Shown piece by piece: positions 7,653-15,322 of a DNA stretch of 29,423 nt. Both the position numbers and the translations under genes were made by a program. This stretch comes from Lachnospiraceae bacterium UBA7143 (lineage in GTDB: Bacteria; Bacillota; Clostridia; Lachnospirales; Lachnospiraceae): contig DKWV01000044.1 of assembly GCA_002491905.1 (NCBI GenBank), positions 1 to 29,423 of the forward strand. The letters are read 5' to 3'. Below the pieces are notes generated by a model, which made no database searches, was not told where the DNA came from, and saw only the letters and a list, made by a program, of their open reading frames with translations. The first letter of the stretch is position 1. The number at the start of each line of letters is the position of its first letter.

Positions 7653-9341
7653 TCATCGCCAGTTCCCGTCCCGCAAAAACCGTTCCGCCATCGCCTCCGC
7701 CTCTGCTGTGATACGCTCGTCATATTTTAACATTTTCAAAAGGGCAATGGCGTTTCTGGTGGATGCCGGTCCCTCCATCAACTGATAGGGGAAGAAAATA
7801 TCGTTCTCCTCAATCCGTTCCTCAAAGTGGAAATTATCATATTCCCGTTCCAAAAGCTTCGTCAGCTCTACATCGTGGGTTGCCGCAAAACAGAGCGCAC
7901 GGCCCGCTGCAAGTTTCTTCATAATCTGCGTGGAAGCCGCAATCCGCTCCACCGTGTTGGTTCCTCTGAGCACCTCATCCACAAAACAGAGCACGGGACG
8001 GTCTTCCTCCCGCTCTACCTGGTCCAGAATCCGCTTGATGGACTTGATCTCTACCATATAATAACTGTCGCCGCCTGTCAGATCGTCCCGCAGGGACATG
8101 GATGAATAAATGCGGTAAAAAGGAGCTTCATACTTTACCGCCGCACAGGTATGCACCGTCTGCGCCAAAAGCGCGTTCACTGCTACCGCACGCAGGAAGG
8201 TAGATTTCCCGGAAGCGTTGGAGCCGGTCAGCAGCACCCCTTTCTCCGCATACAAATCATTCGCCACCGCCTCCCCCAGCAGTGGATGGTACAAACCCTC
8301 CGCGCGCAGGAAAAGGTCTTTCTCCGCCTGGGCGTGCAGATTGGGCACACACCAGCGCTCCCCCAGACTTTTTCGGAAAGAACCGACCGCAACCGCACAC
8401 TCCAACTCCCCCGTCACAGTGATCAGGCGGTCTACCTCCCCCATATGCTTCTGCAGATCATGCAGCGCCTTGTTAAAGCGGATCAGATCCATGTAGAACA
8501 ACATCCGCAGATAATCAAACAAAACTTCCAAGGGATTACCGCCCCCTTGTCTACTGCCGGAAACCAGATAAGAGCTTTTCATAAATCCCCGCAGACTTCT
8601 GCATGCCTCTTTTACCGCCGCAAGCTCTTCCCCAATCCCGCCAATTTCCGCCTTCCCCAGTTCTTCTCCTCCTTTTAGGAGCCTTCGCACATAGGAAAAG
8701 CTGGTAATATACGGCTCGATCTGCCGGTATTCCCTGAAGTAATCAATCAGATTATGGCATAGAACCCCGAACAGACAGACCAGACCCACAGGGAGGGAGA
8801 TAAACATACATCCTACACTCAAAAGCGCAAGAGCGTCCCAGAAAAAATACCTGTCGCTTTTCCGCTCGCCGAGCAGATCCAGATGATCCAGATATTCATA
8901 GATGGAATGCCGTCCCGTCCGCCCCAGCATGAAAAAAATCCGCTGCAGCCTGTGCCGCTCCTCCTCCCGCTCCATGAACAGTGAAATCCGCTTCTCCATC
9001 TTTTCGAGCTCGTCCGCATCCGACGCAGGCGTTCTGAGCCTGTAATACAGATACTCGTCGCCCGCCGCCGAGAGACAGGTATTCATCCTCTGATATACCG
9101 CATCCATATACAGATCATTCCAAGTGATATCGTCAATCTGATCCTCTTTCCGATGCTTCTTATAGTACATGCTGATATGGGTCAGTTCCTCCGCCTCATA
9201 AGTCCTCTCCGGCGGCGTACCATAATCCGCATAAATCTGCTGCAGCTTTCTTTCCAGAAACCTTCTGCTGTCCACGTACTCCTTTGTCATAACAAGAACG
9301 ATGGCAAGCAGAATCAGGCATATAAAAATAAAAGCGTCCAT
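7653..9341 (-). CDS. Membrane-anchored MutS-family ATPase
   Basis: Contains the C-terminal ATPase domain of MutS without the mismatch-binding N-terminal domains. Walker A is LTGSNASGKSTFLRA (about 375), Walker B is VLCFVDEVLRGTNTVE (about 450), and ATHDVEL provides the switch histidine. The N terminus (residues 3-18) is a hydrophobic anchor and a second hydrophobic stretch lies near 170-195, so the protein is probably membrane bound. At 562 residues it is shorter than MutS1 (about 850) and has no Smr domain like MutS2. The ATG at 9341 is chosen over the GTG at 9347, which has no ribosome site. It overlaps or abuts the amidohydrolase stop, so the two are coupled. Its role is unknown. Confidence 0.85.
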   Translation of the reverse strand: MDAFIFICLILLAIVLVMTKEYVDSRRFLERKLQQIYADYGTPPERTYEAEELTHISMYYKKHRKEDQIDDITWNDLYMDAVYQRMNTCLSAAGDEYLYYRLRTPASDADELEKMEKRISLFMEREEERHRLQRIFFMLGRTGRHSIYEYLDHLDLLGERKSDRYFFWDALALLSVGCMFISLPVGLVCLFGVLCHNLIDYFREYRQIEPYITSFSYVRRLLKGGEELGKAEIGGIGEELAAVKEACRSLRGFMKSSYLVSGSRQGGGNPLEVLFDYLRMLFYMDLIRFNKALHDLQKHMGEVDRLITVTGELECAVAVGSFRKSLGERWCVPNLHAQAEKDLFLRAEGLYHPLLGEAVANDLYAEKGVLLTGSNASGKSTFLRAVAVNALLAQTVHTCAAVKYEAPFYRIYSSMSLRDDLTGGDSYYMVEIKSIKRILDQVEREEDRPVLCFVDEVLRGTNTVERIAASTQIMKKLAAGRALCFAATHDVELTKLLEREYDNFHFEERIEENDIFFPYQLMEGPASTRNAIALLKMLKYDERITAEAEAMAERFLRDGNWR

Positions 9342-9343
9342 CC

Positions 9344-10648
9344 TCACCTGAGACTATCTATAATCTCATTTGCCTTTCTATAAATTCCCTCCACATCAAA
9401 CTCTTTCGCAAAGCACCCGTTCTCATACAAAATCCTGCCACGTATCATGGTCATTTTTACGTTTGTCTTGCTGCCGCTGTAGACCAGATTTTTTGGAATG
9501 TTGTTTAAGGGCTGCATATTGGGCTGATGCAGATCGATCATAATGATATCCGCCTGTTTTCCCTTTGCAAGCACGTCCGTATCCGGCAGATTCATGGCTT
9601 TAGCGCCATTTACCGTAGCCATCTTCAACACTTCCAACGCATCCACAGCCGCCGCGTCCTGTTCCTTTAATTTGGCAAGCCCCGTCACCAGAAACATTTC
9701 CCGGAACATATCGAGGCAGTTGTTGCTGGCGGGACCGTCCGTACCAATCGCCACATTGATTCCCCGCTTCAGATACTCTGAAATGGGCGCAATGCCGCTT
9801 GCCAGTTTCGTGTTGGAGCCGGGATTCGTAACCACACTTAACTTCCGCTTCGCGAAGATATCCATATCCTCCTCGTCCAGCCAGACACAGTGATAGCCGC
9901 CTCCACCGTAATCAAACATGCCAAGGGAATCCAACAGCTTCACAGGCGATACGCCGTAACGCTCCTTACAGCCCTCCACCTCCGCTTTCGTCTCAGAAAG
10001 GTGCGTAAATACCGGCGTCTGGTACTTGTGCGTCATGGCCGCCACCTGTTCCAAAAGCACTTTTGAACAGGTATATTCCGCATGGAACCCGATAAAGTAG
10101 GAGTGGAGCGGATCTAACTCATTCAGCGCGTGATACCGTTCCTCCATCTGCTTAAGCGACTGTTCAAAGTTATCCTGTCCGCTTGTGCCGCTGACCTGCA
10201 CACAGCGCATTCCCATCTCCACGCATGCCTTCGCCGTCGTCTCCGGCGCAAGATACATGTCAAAAATAGAAGTGATTCCGCTGGTCAGATACTCCAACAC
10301 CGCCAGCTTCGTGAGATGATAGATCATCTCCCCATTAAGCTTCGCCTCCATCGGGAACACCTGCTTCGTCAGCCAGTCCTGAAGCGGCAGATCGTCCGCA
10401 TAAGAACGCAGGAACGTCATAGCGGAATGGGTGTGCGCGTTCTTAAAACCTGGCATCAGAAGGTTGCCCACGCAGTCAATCTCCCTGTCCCAGAGAATAC
10501 TCTCTACGGAAAGAGACTGGCAGATTGCCGCCGCGTCGCCGCCCTCTCCCACGTAAAGGATTTTATCGTCCTGCACCCAGAGTTCCCCTTCGATGATATC
10601 TGTGGTTTCCATAGTCAGGATTTTTGCGTTGTAAAATCGATAGTTCAT
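9344..10648 (-). CDS. mtaD: Amidohydrolase, S-adenosylhomocysteine/methylthioadenosine deaminase type
   Basis: Metal-dependent amidohydrolase that probably deaminates 5'-methylthioadenosine or S-adenosylhomocysteine to the inosine form. The 434-residue product has the metal-binding H72 and H74 in NAHTHSAM, later histidine blocks FHAEYT, HLSET and HCVWLD, and the catalytic-aspartate block GTDGPASNN near residue 300, all typical of the MtaD/TrzA family. AAGGAGG lies upstream, overlapping the end of the alpha/beta hydrolase gene 3 bases away. With cdd and the purine phosphorylase in the same strand run, it points to nucleoside salvage. Guanine or chlorohydrolase activity is a less likely alternative. 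Confidence 0.85.
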   Translation of the reverse strand: MNYRFYNAKILTMETTDIIEGELWVQDDKILYVGEGGDAAAICQSLSVESILWDREIDCVGNLLMPGFKNAHTHSAMTFLRSYADDLPLQDWLTKQVFPMEAKLNGEMIYHLTKLAVLEYLTSGITSIFDMYLAPETTAKACVEMGMRCVQVSGTSGQDNFEQSLKQMEERYHALNELDPLHSYFIGFHAEYTCSKVLLEQVAAMTHKYQTPVFTHLSETKAEVEGCKERYGVSPVKLLDSLGMFDYGGGGYHCVWLDEEDMDIFAKRKLSVVTNPGSNTKLASGIAPISEYLKRGINVAIGTDGPASNNCLDMFREMFLVTGLAKLKEQDAAAVDALEVLKMATVNGAKAMNLPDTDVLAKGKQADIIMIDLHQPNMQPLNNIPKNLVYSGSKTNVKMTMIRGRILYENGCFAKEFDVEGIYRKANEIIDSLR

Positions 10649-10651
10649 AAT

Positions 10652-11503
10652 TCAGCATTCCTCCTTTTCCTCCGGTGTTATCCCGGCTTCACACCGTATC
10701 ACAAGTTCCTCTATCAGACCGTTTACCGCTTCCGGGGCATCCGTATTGGAATTGTGCCCGGCGTTTCTGATCCATTCCAGTCTGATTCCCGTGTTTTTAT
10801 GCCATGTCTTATTATACCTGATACAGGAACCGGCATGATCCTTTTCTCCACACACCAGAAGCGCCGGGCAGAAAATACGGTAAGGAAGGTCCTTTTCCAT
10901 CGCCTCAGCCAATATACGAAAACCGTGACCCGCCAGTTTCGCGTACCTTTCCTTCTGTCCCTCATATCCCTTCATGGTGTCGTACATCAGCTTTCTTCCG
11001 TATGTTGAGACCGCGATCCCTTTCGTCCCCGACTGTAACAGCCATTTCCAGGGATAATAGCGGTAAACCGGCTCCATCCTCTTTAACAGCCATATCTCCG
11101 CCGCCGTCACATATTTTCTCTGCAGAGGCGCTGAATCAATGGAGACGAAACCTTTCAGCTTTTCGGGAAATAACTGCGTATATGCCTGTCCCACATATCC
11201 TCCCATTGACTGCCCGATAATAACGGGATTTTCCATTTCCTCCGCCGTCAGTATTTCATCCAGCCACTTCGCTTTATCGAACAGATCGAACGTAAACTCA
11301 AAAGGCCAGGAAGACGCATGCCCGGGCGCATCCCAGACAAACACACTGTACTTTCCCTCAAAATATGCCATCTGCTTGTCAAACAGATGGTGATCTGCTG
11401 TCAGACCGGGCAGGAACACAAGCGTCACAGCCGAATCATTCTTTTTACTGATCCAATAGTGAATGACGCCGCAGCGGGTACGGTATTCTCTTTGTAATAA
11501 CAC
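10652..11503 (-). CDS. Alpha/beta hydrolase
   Basis: Serine hydrolase of the alpha/beta fold. The 283 residues contain the nucleophile elbow GQSMGG (S99), the acid D222 in CGEKDHAG, and H250 in NAGHNSN, giving an intact triad. VFLPGLTADHHL supplies the oxyanion-hole region near residue 30. The start is GTG at 11503, with AGGAGG 8 bases ahead, a strong site. Its stop lies 3 bases before mtaD, so the two are coupled. The substrate cannot be told from sequence; esterase or lipase-like activity is the default expectation. Confidence 0.85.
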   Translation of the reverse strand: MLLQREYRTRCGVIHYWISKKNDSAVTLVFLPGLTADHHLFDKQMAYFEGKYSVFVWDAPGHASSWPFEFTFDLFDKAKWLDEILTAEEMENPVIIGQSMGGYVGQAYTQLFPEKLKGFVSIDSAPLQRKYVTAAEIWLLKRMEPVYRYYPWKWLLQSGTKGIAVSTYGRKLMYDTMKGYEGQKERYAKLAGHGFRILAEAMEKDLPYRIFCPALLVCGEKDHAGSCIRYNKTWHKNTGIRLEWIRNAGHNSNTDAPEAVNGLIEELVIRCEAGITPEEKEEC

Positions 11504-11545
11504 CCTGAGCGCCTCCTATTTATCTTCTTCGCAGTGCAAGCTCGT

Positions 11546-11581
11546 AAAGCCTTCGGCTTTCCTCGCTCGCGGGCTTCGCCC
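11546..11581. repeat. Intergenic palindromic element after cdd
   Basis: Two GAA-loop hairpins lie side by side: AAAGCC-TTC-GGCTTT at 11546-11560 and GGGC-TTC-GCCC at 11571-11581. They sit in the 129 bases between cdd and the alpha/beta hydrolase gene. There is no T run, so it is not an ordinary terminator. More than one minus-strand frame stays open across it. It resembles a short dispersed palindromic repeat; copies elsewhere in the genome would be needed to prove that. Confidence 0.5.
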
Positions 11582-11632
11582 TATCAAAGATGCCACAGTC
11601 AAATCCGCCTGCAAGCAGTCGGTTTGTCTCTG

Positions 11633-12097
11633 TCATCTTTGGCACTGCTCATTGCCATCGCGCACATTTTCCGGTCCGAAGCTCTCTGGAAGAAGTTCAG
11701 CCAGCGTCATAACGCGGTAGTCCTCCTCGGATTTTGCCACAATGACCCGAAAGTTTTCCGGCTCGCAGAACTCTCTCATCACCTGCCTGCAGACACCGCA
11801 GGGATGGGCGTACTGTGTCAGCTCCTCCCCCTCGGGACTTCCCACAATGGCAATCGCCGCAAACGCCCGTATCCCCTCACTGACCGCCTTGAAAAATGCT
11901 GTCCGTTCGGCACAGTTGCTTGGTCCGTAAGCCGCGTTCTCTATATTGCAGCCAGTCACGACTCGTCCGTCCGCGGTAAGCAGCGCCGCTCCCACCTGAT
12001 AATGGGAATAAGGCGAGTAGGAATTCCTTCTCGCCTCTATCGCCGCCGCAATCAAATCACATATATTGTCTTTTGTCAGTTCCCTATACTCTGTCAT
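11633..12097 (-). CDS. cdd: Cytidine deaminase
   Basis: Zinc enzyme converting cytidine and deoxycytidine to uridine forms. The 154-residue product has C62-A-E64 (NCAERTAFF), where E64 is the proton shuttle, and the zinc cysteines C100 and C103 in PCGVCRQVMREF. Length is in the range of the tetrameric family, with a somewhat longer C-terminal tail (DGNEQCQR). GGAG is just before the ATG at 12097. It lies 51 bases downstream of the purine nucleoside phosphorylase gene, which suggests one salvage operon. Confidence 0.95.
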   Translation of the reverse strand: MTEYRELTKDNICDLIAAAIEARRNSYSPYSHYQVGAALLTADGRVVTGCNIENAAYGPSNCAERTAFFKAVSEGIRAFAAIAIVGSPEGEELTQYAHPCGVCRQVMREFCEPENFRVIVAKSEEDYRVMTLAELLPESFGPENVRDGNEQCQR

Positions 12098-12148
12098 AGC
12101 GCTCCATTTTCCGAATTTATTAACGGCATCGTCCCATCCACATATTTC

Positions 12149-12982
12149 CTAAATAAGCGCTCTAAATTTTGTGATGGACTCCACCAACAGCTTCTCAAAC
12201 TTGGGTGCAACCGCGTTGGCCGCCTCCTGCACCTCCTCATGGGTCAGGGGCGCACTGTTCATGCCTGCCGCCAGATTGCTGACGCAGGATACGCCGCAGA
12301 TCTTCATGCCCATATGGTTCGCCGCAATGGCCTCCACAACGGTGCTCATGCCAACTGCGCTTGCCCCCATCCTATAGAGCATCTGGATCTCGGCAGGAGA
12401 CTCAAAGGAAGGCCCCGTAAGCTGCGCATACACGCCCTCAAATAATTCGATTTCATTCTCCTTCGCCGTCTTTTTGATAATCTCCTGTAAATCCTCATCA
12501 TAGACATGGGACATGTCCGGGAATCTGGTGCCCAGCTCTTCAATATTCGGTCCGATCAGCGGATTCGGCGCGAAAAGAGAAATATGGTCCTGAATCAGCA
12601 TCAGGCTGCCCGCATGAAACGCCGGATTGATACCGCCTGACGCATTGGTCAGGAAAAGCACCTTCGCCCCCATCATTTTCATCAAGCGGGTGGGCAGCAC
12701 CACATCAGTGATGGGATACCCCTCGTAATAATGTACGCGCCCCTGCATCAGAACAACAGGCACTTCGTTGATGTATCCGAAGATAAATTTCCCAGCATGT
12801 CCCGGTACCGTGGATACGGGAAAGCCCTTGATCTCGCTGTAGGGAAGTTCCGCCTTCACATCCACGACCTTCGCAAAGTTGCCAAGCCCGGAGCCTAAGA
12901 CCACTGCCACTTTAGGCTCGAAATCAATCTTCTTTTTGTAGCAGTCATAGCATTTTAAAAGTTTTTCATATACTGGATTCAT
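12149..12982 (-). CDS. punA: Purine nucleoside phosphorylase (class I trimeric)
   Basis: Splits purine nucleosides with phosphate into base and ribose-1-phosphate. The 277-residue product has the phosphate-binding GSGLG at 30-34, VPGHAGKF near 62, GRVHYYEGY near 82, TNASGGI, and VGMSTVVEAIAA followed by SCVSNLAAG, the blocks of the trimeric PNP family. AAAGGCGG lies 8 bases ahead of the ATG. It is upstream of cdd in the same direction; the HEPN gene ends only 35 bases upstream, so transcription may enter from that unit. Confidence 0.94.
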   Translation of the reverse strand: MNPVYEKLLKCYDCYKKKIDFEPKVAVVLGSGLGNFAKVVDVKAELPYSEIKGFPVSTVPGHAGKFIFGYINEVPVVLMQGRVHYYEGYPITDVVLPTRLMKMMGAKVLFLTNASGGINPAFHAGSLMLIQDHISLFAPNPLIGPNIEELGTRFPDMSHVYDEDLQEIIKKTAKENEIELFEGVYAQLTGPSFESPAEIQMLYRMGASAVGMSTVVEAIAANHMGMKICGVSCVSNLAAGMNSAPLTHEEVQEAANAVAPKFEKLLVESITKFRALI

Positions 12983-13017
12983 GTGTATACCGCCTTTCCT
13001 AATTTTTTATCTTTATT

Positions 13018-13440
13018 TTATGCCAACGGACTCTTTTCAATGGGATGAAGGTCACAGTATGCTATTACACACTTGCGAACCTCCTCCACCGCTTTCCAGC
13101 AAACCTCAATGTCCTCCTCGTCAACAAAAAAGGATTCGTCTCCCGGATATCTTGCTGAAAAATAGAAACCATCTGCGCCAAGTACAATATTCCAATCGCA
13201 TTCAAAATCTTTCATTTTTTTACTGATGTACTTTTTAAGCACCCGCAAAGAACGTGTCCTTAAAACAGAAGTCGTATCTTCATCTGCACAATATATGTCA
13301 ACAAGATGCTTCAAATATCTCTCACAAATTCCCTGTGCGTTTGAACACATTGCATTTCCTATGCGATGTTCCTCGTAATTTGCCCGGTAAAAGAAATAAT
13401 CATTCTCTGCATAGTCAAAATAATTCATTCTCTTACCCAT
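13018..13440 (-). CDS. HEPN-domain protein (putative toxin partner)
   Basis: A 140-residue HEPN-fold protein. The block GNAMCSNAQGICERYLKHLVDIY (residues 28-50 region) is the characteristic helix pair, and ARYPGD near residue 96 is common in this branch. The RNase motif R-x4-6-H of HEPN toxins is absent from its usual C-terminal place; only R19-x5-H25 near the N terminus fits the spacing, so nuclease activity is uncertain. The gene overlaps the end of the nucleotidyltransferase gene by 16 bases, the standard MNT-HEPN toxin-antitoxin order. AGGAGG lies about 10 bases before the ATG. In characterised pairs the MNT partner AMPylates and silences HEPN. Confidence 0.8.
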   Translation of the reverse strand: MGKRMNYFDYAENDYFFYRANYEEHRIGNAMCSNAQGICERYLKHLVDIYCADEDTTSVLRTRSLRVLKKYISKKMKDFECDWNIVLGADGFYFSARYPGDESFFVDEEDIEVCWKAVEEVRKCVIAYCDLHPIEKSPLA

Positions 13441-13751
13441 AGCAGTTTCCCCTCCTCTCTTACATTCCTGTCGAACTGTTCGCTCTGGTTAAAGCGGTCT
13501 CCCCGAAAGTATTTGAGTTCCACTTCAGGCAATTCCCAATCGTCCGGTGTGGCCTCAACACGCATTGCACGTAAGACACCAGCCGGAACAGTCTTTCTGA
13601 GTTTTAGCAGTAAATCTACATCCGAAGTATATTTCTGGTCTCCGCGTGCACAGCTCCCGTACAAATATATCGCATCAAGATAGGCTCTGTACCGCTCACT
13701 CGTTAACACTGACAACGCGTATTGTAATGATTTTTCATGTCTGGTCACCAC
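13425..13751 (-). CDS. MNT-type nucleotidyltransferase (putative antitoxin partner)
   Basis: Minimal nucleotidyltransferase of about 108 residues, with G32-S33 and D44-x-D46 in YGSCARGDQKYTSDVDLLL, giving the GS-x10-DxD motif of MntA-type antitoxins. It could transfer AMP to the overlapping HEPN protein. The start is one of three GTG codons (13757, 13751, 13748); GAGG is best spaced for 13751 or 13748. A promoter with an internal palindrome lies directly upstream. A standalone nucleotidyltransferase without toxin-antitoxin function remains possible. Confidence 0.8.
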   Translation of the reverse strand: MVTRHEKSLQYALSVLTSERYRAYLDAIYLYGSCARGDQKYTSDVDLLLKLRKTVPAGVLRAMRVEATPDDWELPEVELKYFRGDRFNQSEQFDRNVREEGKLLWVRE

Positions 13752-13768
13752 AATCACCTCACGAGTTT

Positions 13769-13797
13769 ATCATAACATTGCTATGTTAGAAACTCAA
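13769..13797 (-). promoter_or_regulatory. Promoter and putative operator of the MNT/HEPN pair
   Basis: On the minus strand TTGAGT (13797-13792), 17 bases, and TATGAT (13774-13769). The perfect inverted repeat TAACAT-TGCT-ATGTTA (13773-13788) fills the spacer next to the -10 box, a position where a bound protein would block RNA polymerase. This suits the self-repression typical of toxin-antitoxin operons; the binding protein is not known. Confidence 0.7.
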
Positions 13798-13813
13798 GGA
13801 ATTTTGCCCGCAT

Positions 13814-13939
13814 TTATGCTTTGCCTGCAATAAGTCCCTGCAGCTCCCCGGAACGCCAGTTTCCCCTCTCGATTTCTTTTGACTCCCGGTCCGGCGCAGG
13901 AGCAATAAAAGGCAAGCTTTGGCATCTGGCGAAAAAAGA
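13814..13939 (-). other. Startless open frame, possible gene relic or dispersed element
   Basis: Between the yczE-like gene and the MNT gene, one minus-strand frame is open for about 42 codons and ends in TAA at 13814. It reads FARCQSLPFIAPAPDRESK, then a charged stretch, then ELQGLIAGKA. There is no start codon with a ribosome site; it begins inside the T run of the yczE terminator. The residue mix looks protein-like, so it could be the tail of a lost gene or a repeated intergenic element. Confidence 0.35.
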
Positions 13940-13970
13940 ACCCTGATATGAATTGCTCATGTCAGAGTTC
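13931..13970 (-). terminator. Rho-independent terminator of the yczE-like gene
   Basis: A 12-bp stem (13938-13949 with 13959-13970, two wobble pairs) overlaps the stop codon and is followed on the minus strand by TTTTTT. It ends the yczE-like transcript and anything reading in from the CRISPR array. Confidence 0.82.
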
Positions 13971-14604
13971 CTATTGTGTTTTTATTTTTCTTCCCATACC
14001 GCATCGGCTCCGCCACCGTCCTGTTGAAGAACGCAATCAGCGGGCCCATAAAAAATGCTGTCACCACCGTACCGATTCCCACCGTCGCGCCAAAAACAAA
14101 ACCAACAACCGTGCAAAACAAATCCGAAGATATCCGGCATATCTGAAATTTCCACTTCTTTTTTTCCGACAAAATCAGTGACACCGCGTCGTAGGTGGAC
14201 ACGCCCATATCCGCCGTGAAATAAAGGGCAGAAGAAAAGCACATAATCACAATTCCAAGGAGCAGAAAGAAAAACCGTACAGCGAAAGATGGCTCCGGGA
14301 TTAACGTTTCAAAAAGCAGTGAGGAATATTCCACCACATAACCCAGCAGGAAAATATTAATCACCGTGCCCAGACCGATCTTCTTTTTATCCGCCAGAAA
14401 AATTGCTATCAGCATCAGCAGATTGATCCCTGCATACACTGTGCCAAAACCCGGCGTACCCTCCGGTAATATCATAAAAATCCCGTGTGTAAACACCTGA
14501 AAGGGATCAAGGCCTAGCGCCGAGAAATTGAACATCCCGACGCTGAACCCGCAGATCAGTACACCGCTTATTGTCATTAAGATTCTTCTTGTATGTTCCT
14601 GCAT
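13957..14604 (-). CDS. YczE/YitT-like integral membrane protein
   Basis: A 215-residue membrane protein with about five hydrophobic helices, near residues 7-30, 54-70, 77-97, 107-128 and 160-185. Glycine-rich blocks GFSVGMFNFSALGLDPF and TADMGVSTYDAVS are the repeated motif of the YczE/YitT family, whose transport role is not established. GAGAGGGA lies about 6 bases before the ATG. It lies immediately downstream of the CRISPR array on the same strand, so array read-through could express it. Bases 14506-14575 (codons 11-33 plus one base) are duplicated at the far end of the cas island. Confidence 0.85.
   Translation of the reverse strand: MQEHTRRILMTISGVLICGFSVGMFNFSALGLDPFQVFTHGIFMILPEGTPGFGTVYAGINLLMLIAIFLADKKKIGLGTVINIFLLGYVVEYSSLLFETLIPEPSFAVRFFFLLLGIVIMCFSSALYFTADMGVSTYDAVSLILSEKKKWKFQICRISSDLFCTVVGFVFGATVGIGTVVTAFFMGPLIAFFNRTVAEPMRYGKKNKNTIGTLT
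14506..14575 (-). repeat. Left copy of the direct repeat bracketing the CRISPR-Cas island
   Basis: This segment inside the yczE-like gene matches 25185-25254 in 62 of 70 positions with no gaps, in the same orientation. Homology stops sharply at 14575, where the other copy meets the spoIVA 3' flank. Of the eight differences seven are transitions. Confidence 0.9.
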
Positions 14605-14687
14605 CTTTTGTCCCTCTCTCCCGCAACCGACTTACTTTCTCCTAAAATATCATACTCCGCTGGAGGATGCAATCGTAATAACCCACA

Positions 14688-15322
14688 GTTTTACACACGC
14701 ACACGCGGGGAAAGGCAACCTGTATCGGAATGATCATGGGTTGCTTTAGGATCACCCCGCCTACACGGAAAAAGGTACCAATGTTCGCATTGACGTTCCG
14801 CGGGTATGGAACACCCCTGCTTTCACAGAGAAAATGTGGGTAGAACTTAAAACTACTACCATTATAAGGATCACCCCCGCCCGCGCGGGGAAAAGCAATC
14901 TGGCAAAGGAAAGACTTAAGACATACAGGGATCACCCCCGCCCGCGCGGGGAAAAGCTTTTTACTTTCTCCCGGTACTACTGTGTACAAGGATCACCCCC
15001 GCCCGCGCGGGGAAAAGACACCAACTCCTTTGTCATACATCGTCAAATTGGGATCACCCCCGCCCGCGCGGGGAAAAGTACCTTCGTTGATAACCTTCAC
15101 TGCCTCGTTGAGGATCACCCCCGCCCGCGCGGGGAAAAGATAGAGGAGAGTGAATATGAGAGTACCGAAATGGGATCACCCCCGCCCGCGCGGGGAAAAG
15201 TGGTAAGACGTATGGAAATGTAACTGTGTATAAGGATCACCCCCGCCCGCGCGGGGAAAAGGTATTGCCTGATAAAATAAGTTTTAGCATAATAGGATCA
15301 CCCCCGCCCGCGCGGGGAAAAG
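14688..15322 (-). CRISPR. Type I-E CRISPR array, 11 repeats and 10 spacers
   Basis: Eight identical 28-base repeats start at 14868, 14929, 14990, 15051, 15112, 15173, 15234 and 15295, a strict 61-base period. On the plus strand the repeat begins GGATCACCCCCGCC and ends GCGCGGGGAAAAG; its minus-strand form (CTTTTCCCCGCGCGGG... ending GGTGATCC) matches the orientation of type I-E repeats of E. coli and Streptococcus thermophilus, so crRNA is read from the minus strand with a handle ending GGTGATCC. Three decayed repeats at 14688-14715, 14749-14775 and 14808-14835 (about 19-20 of 28 matches for two of them) mark the old, leader-distal end. Spacers are 32-33 bases. None was recognised by eye. Confidence 0.98.

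Noticed and set aside
13808..13937. 43-codon frame starting ATG with sequence MPKLAFYCSCAGPG
   Set aside because: There is no ribosome site, it overlaps a better protein-like frame on the same strand, and it ends inside the promoter of the MNT gene.
14506..14575. Bracketing repeat as attachment sites of an integrase-type mobile element
   Set aside because: No integrase, recombinase or transposase lies in the bracketed block, and the repeat is coding sequence of a yczE-like gene; diverged-allele recombination explains it better.
14834..15223. Plus-strand open frame of 129 codons with recurring ITPARAGK and HPRPRGEK units
   Set aside because: It is the CRISPR array translated; the recurring peptides are the 28-base repeat read in shifting frames because the 61-base period is not divisible by three.
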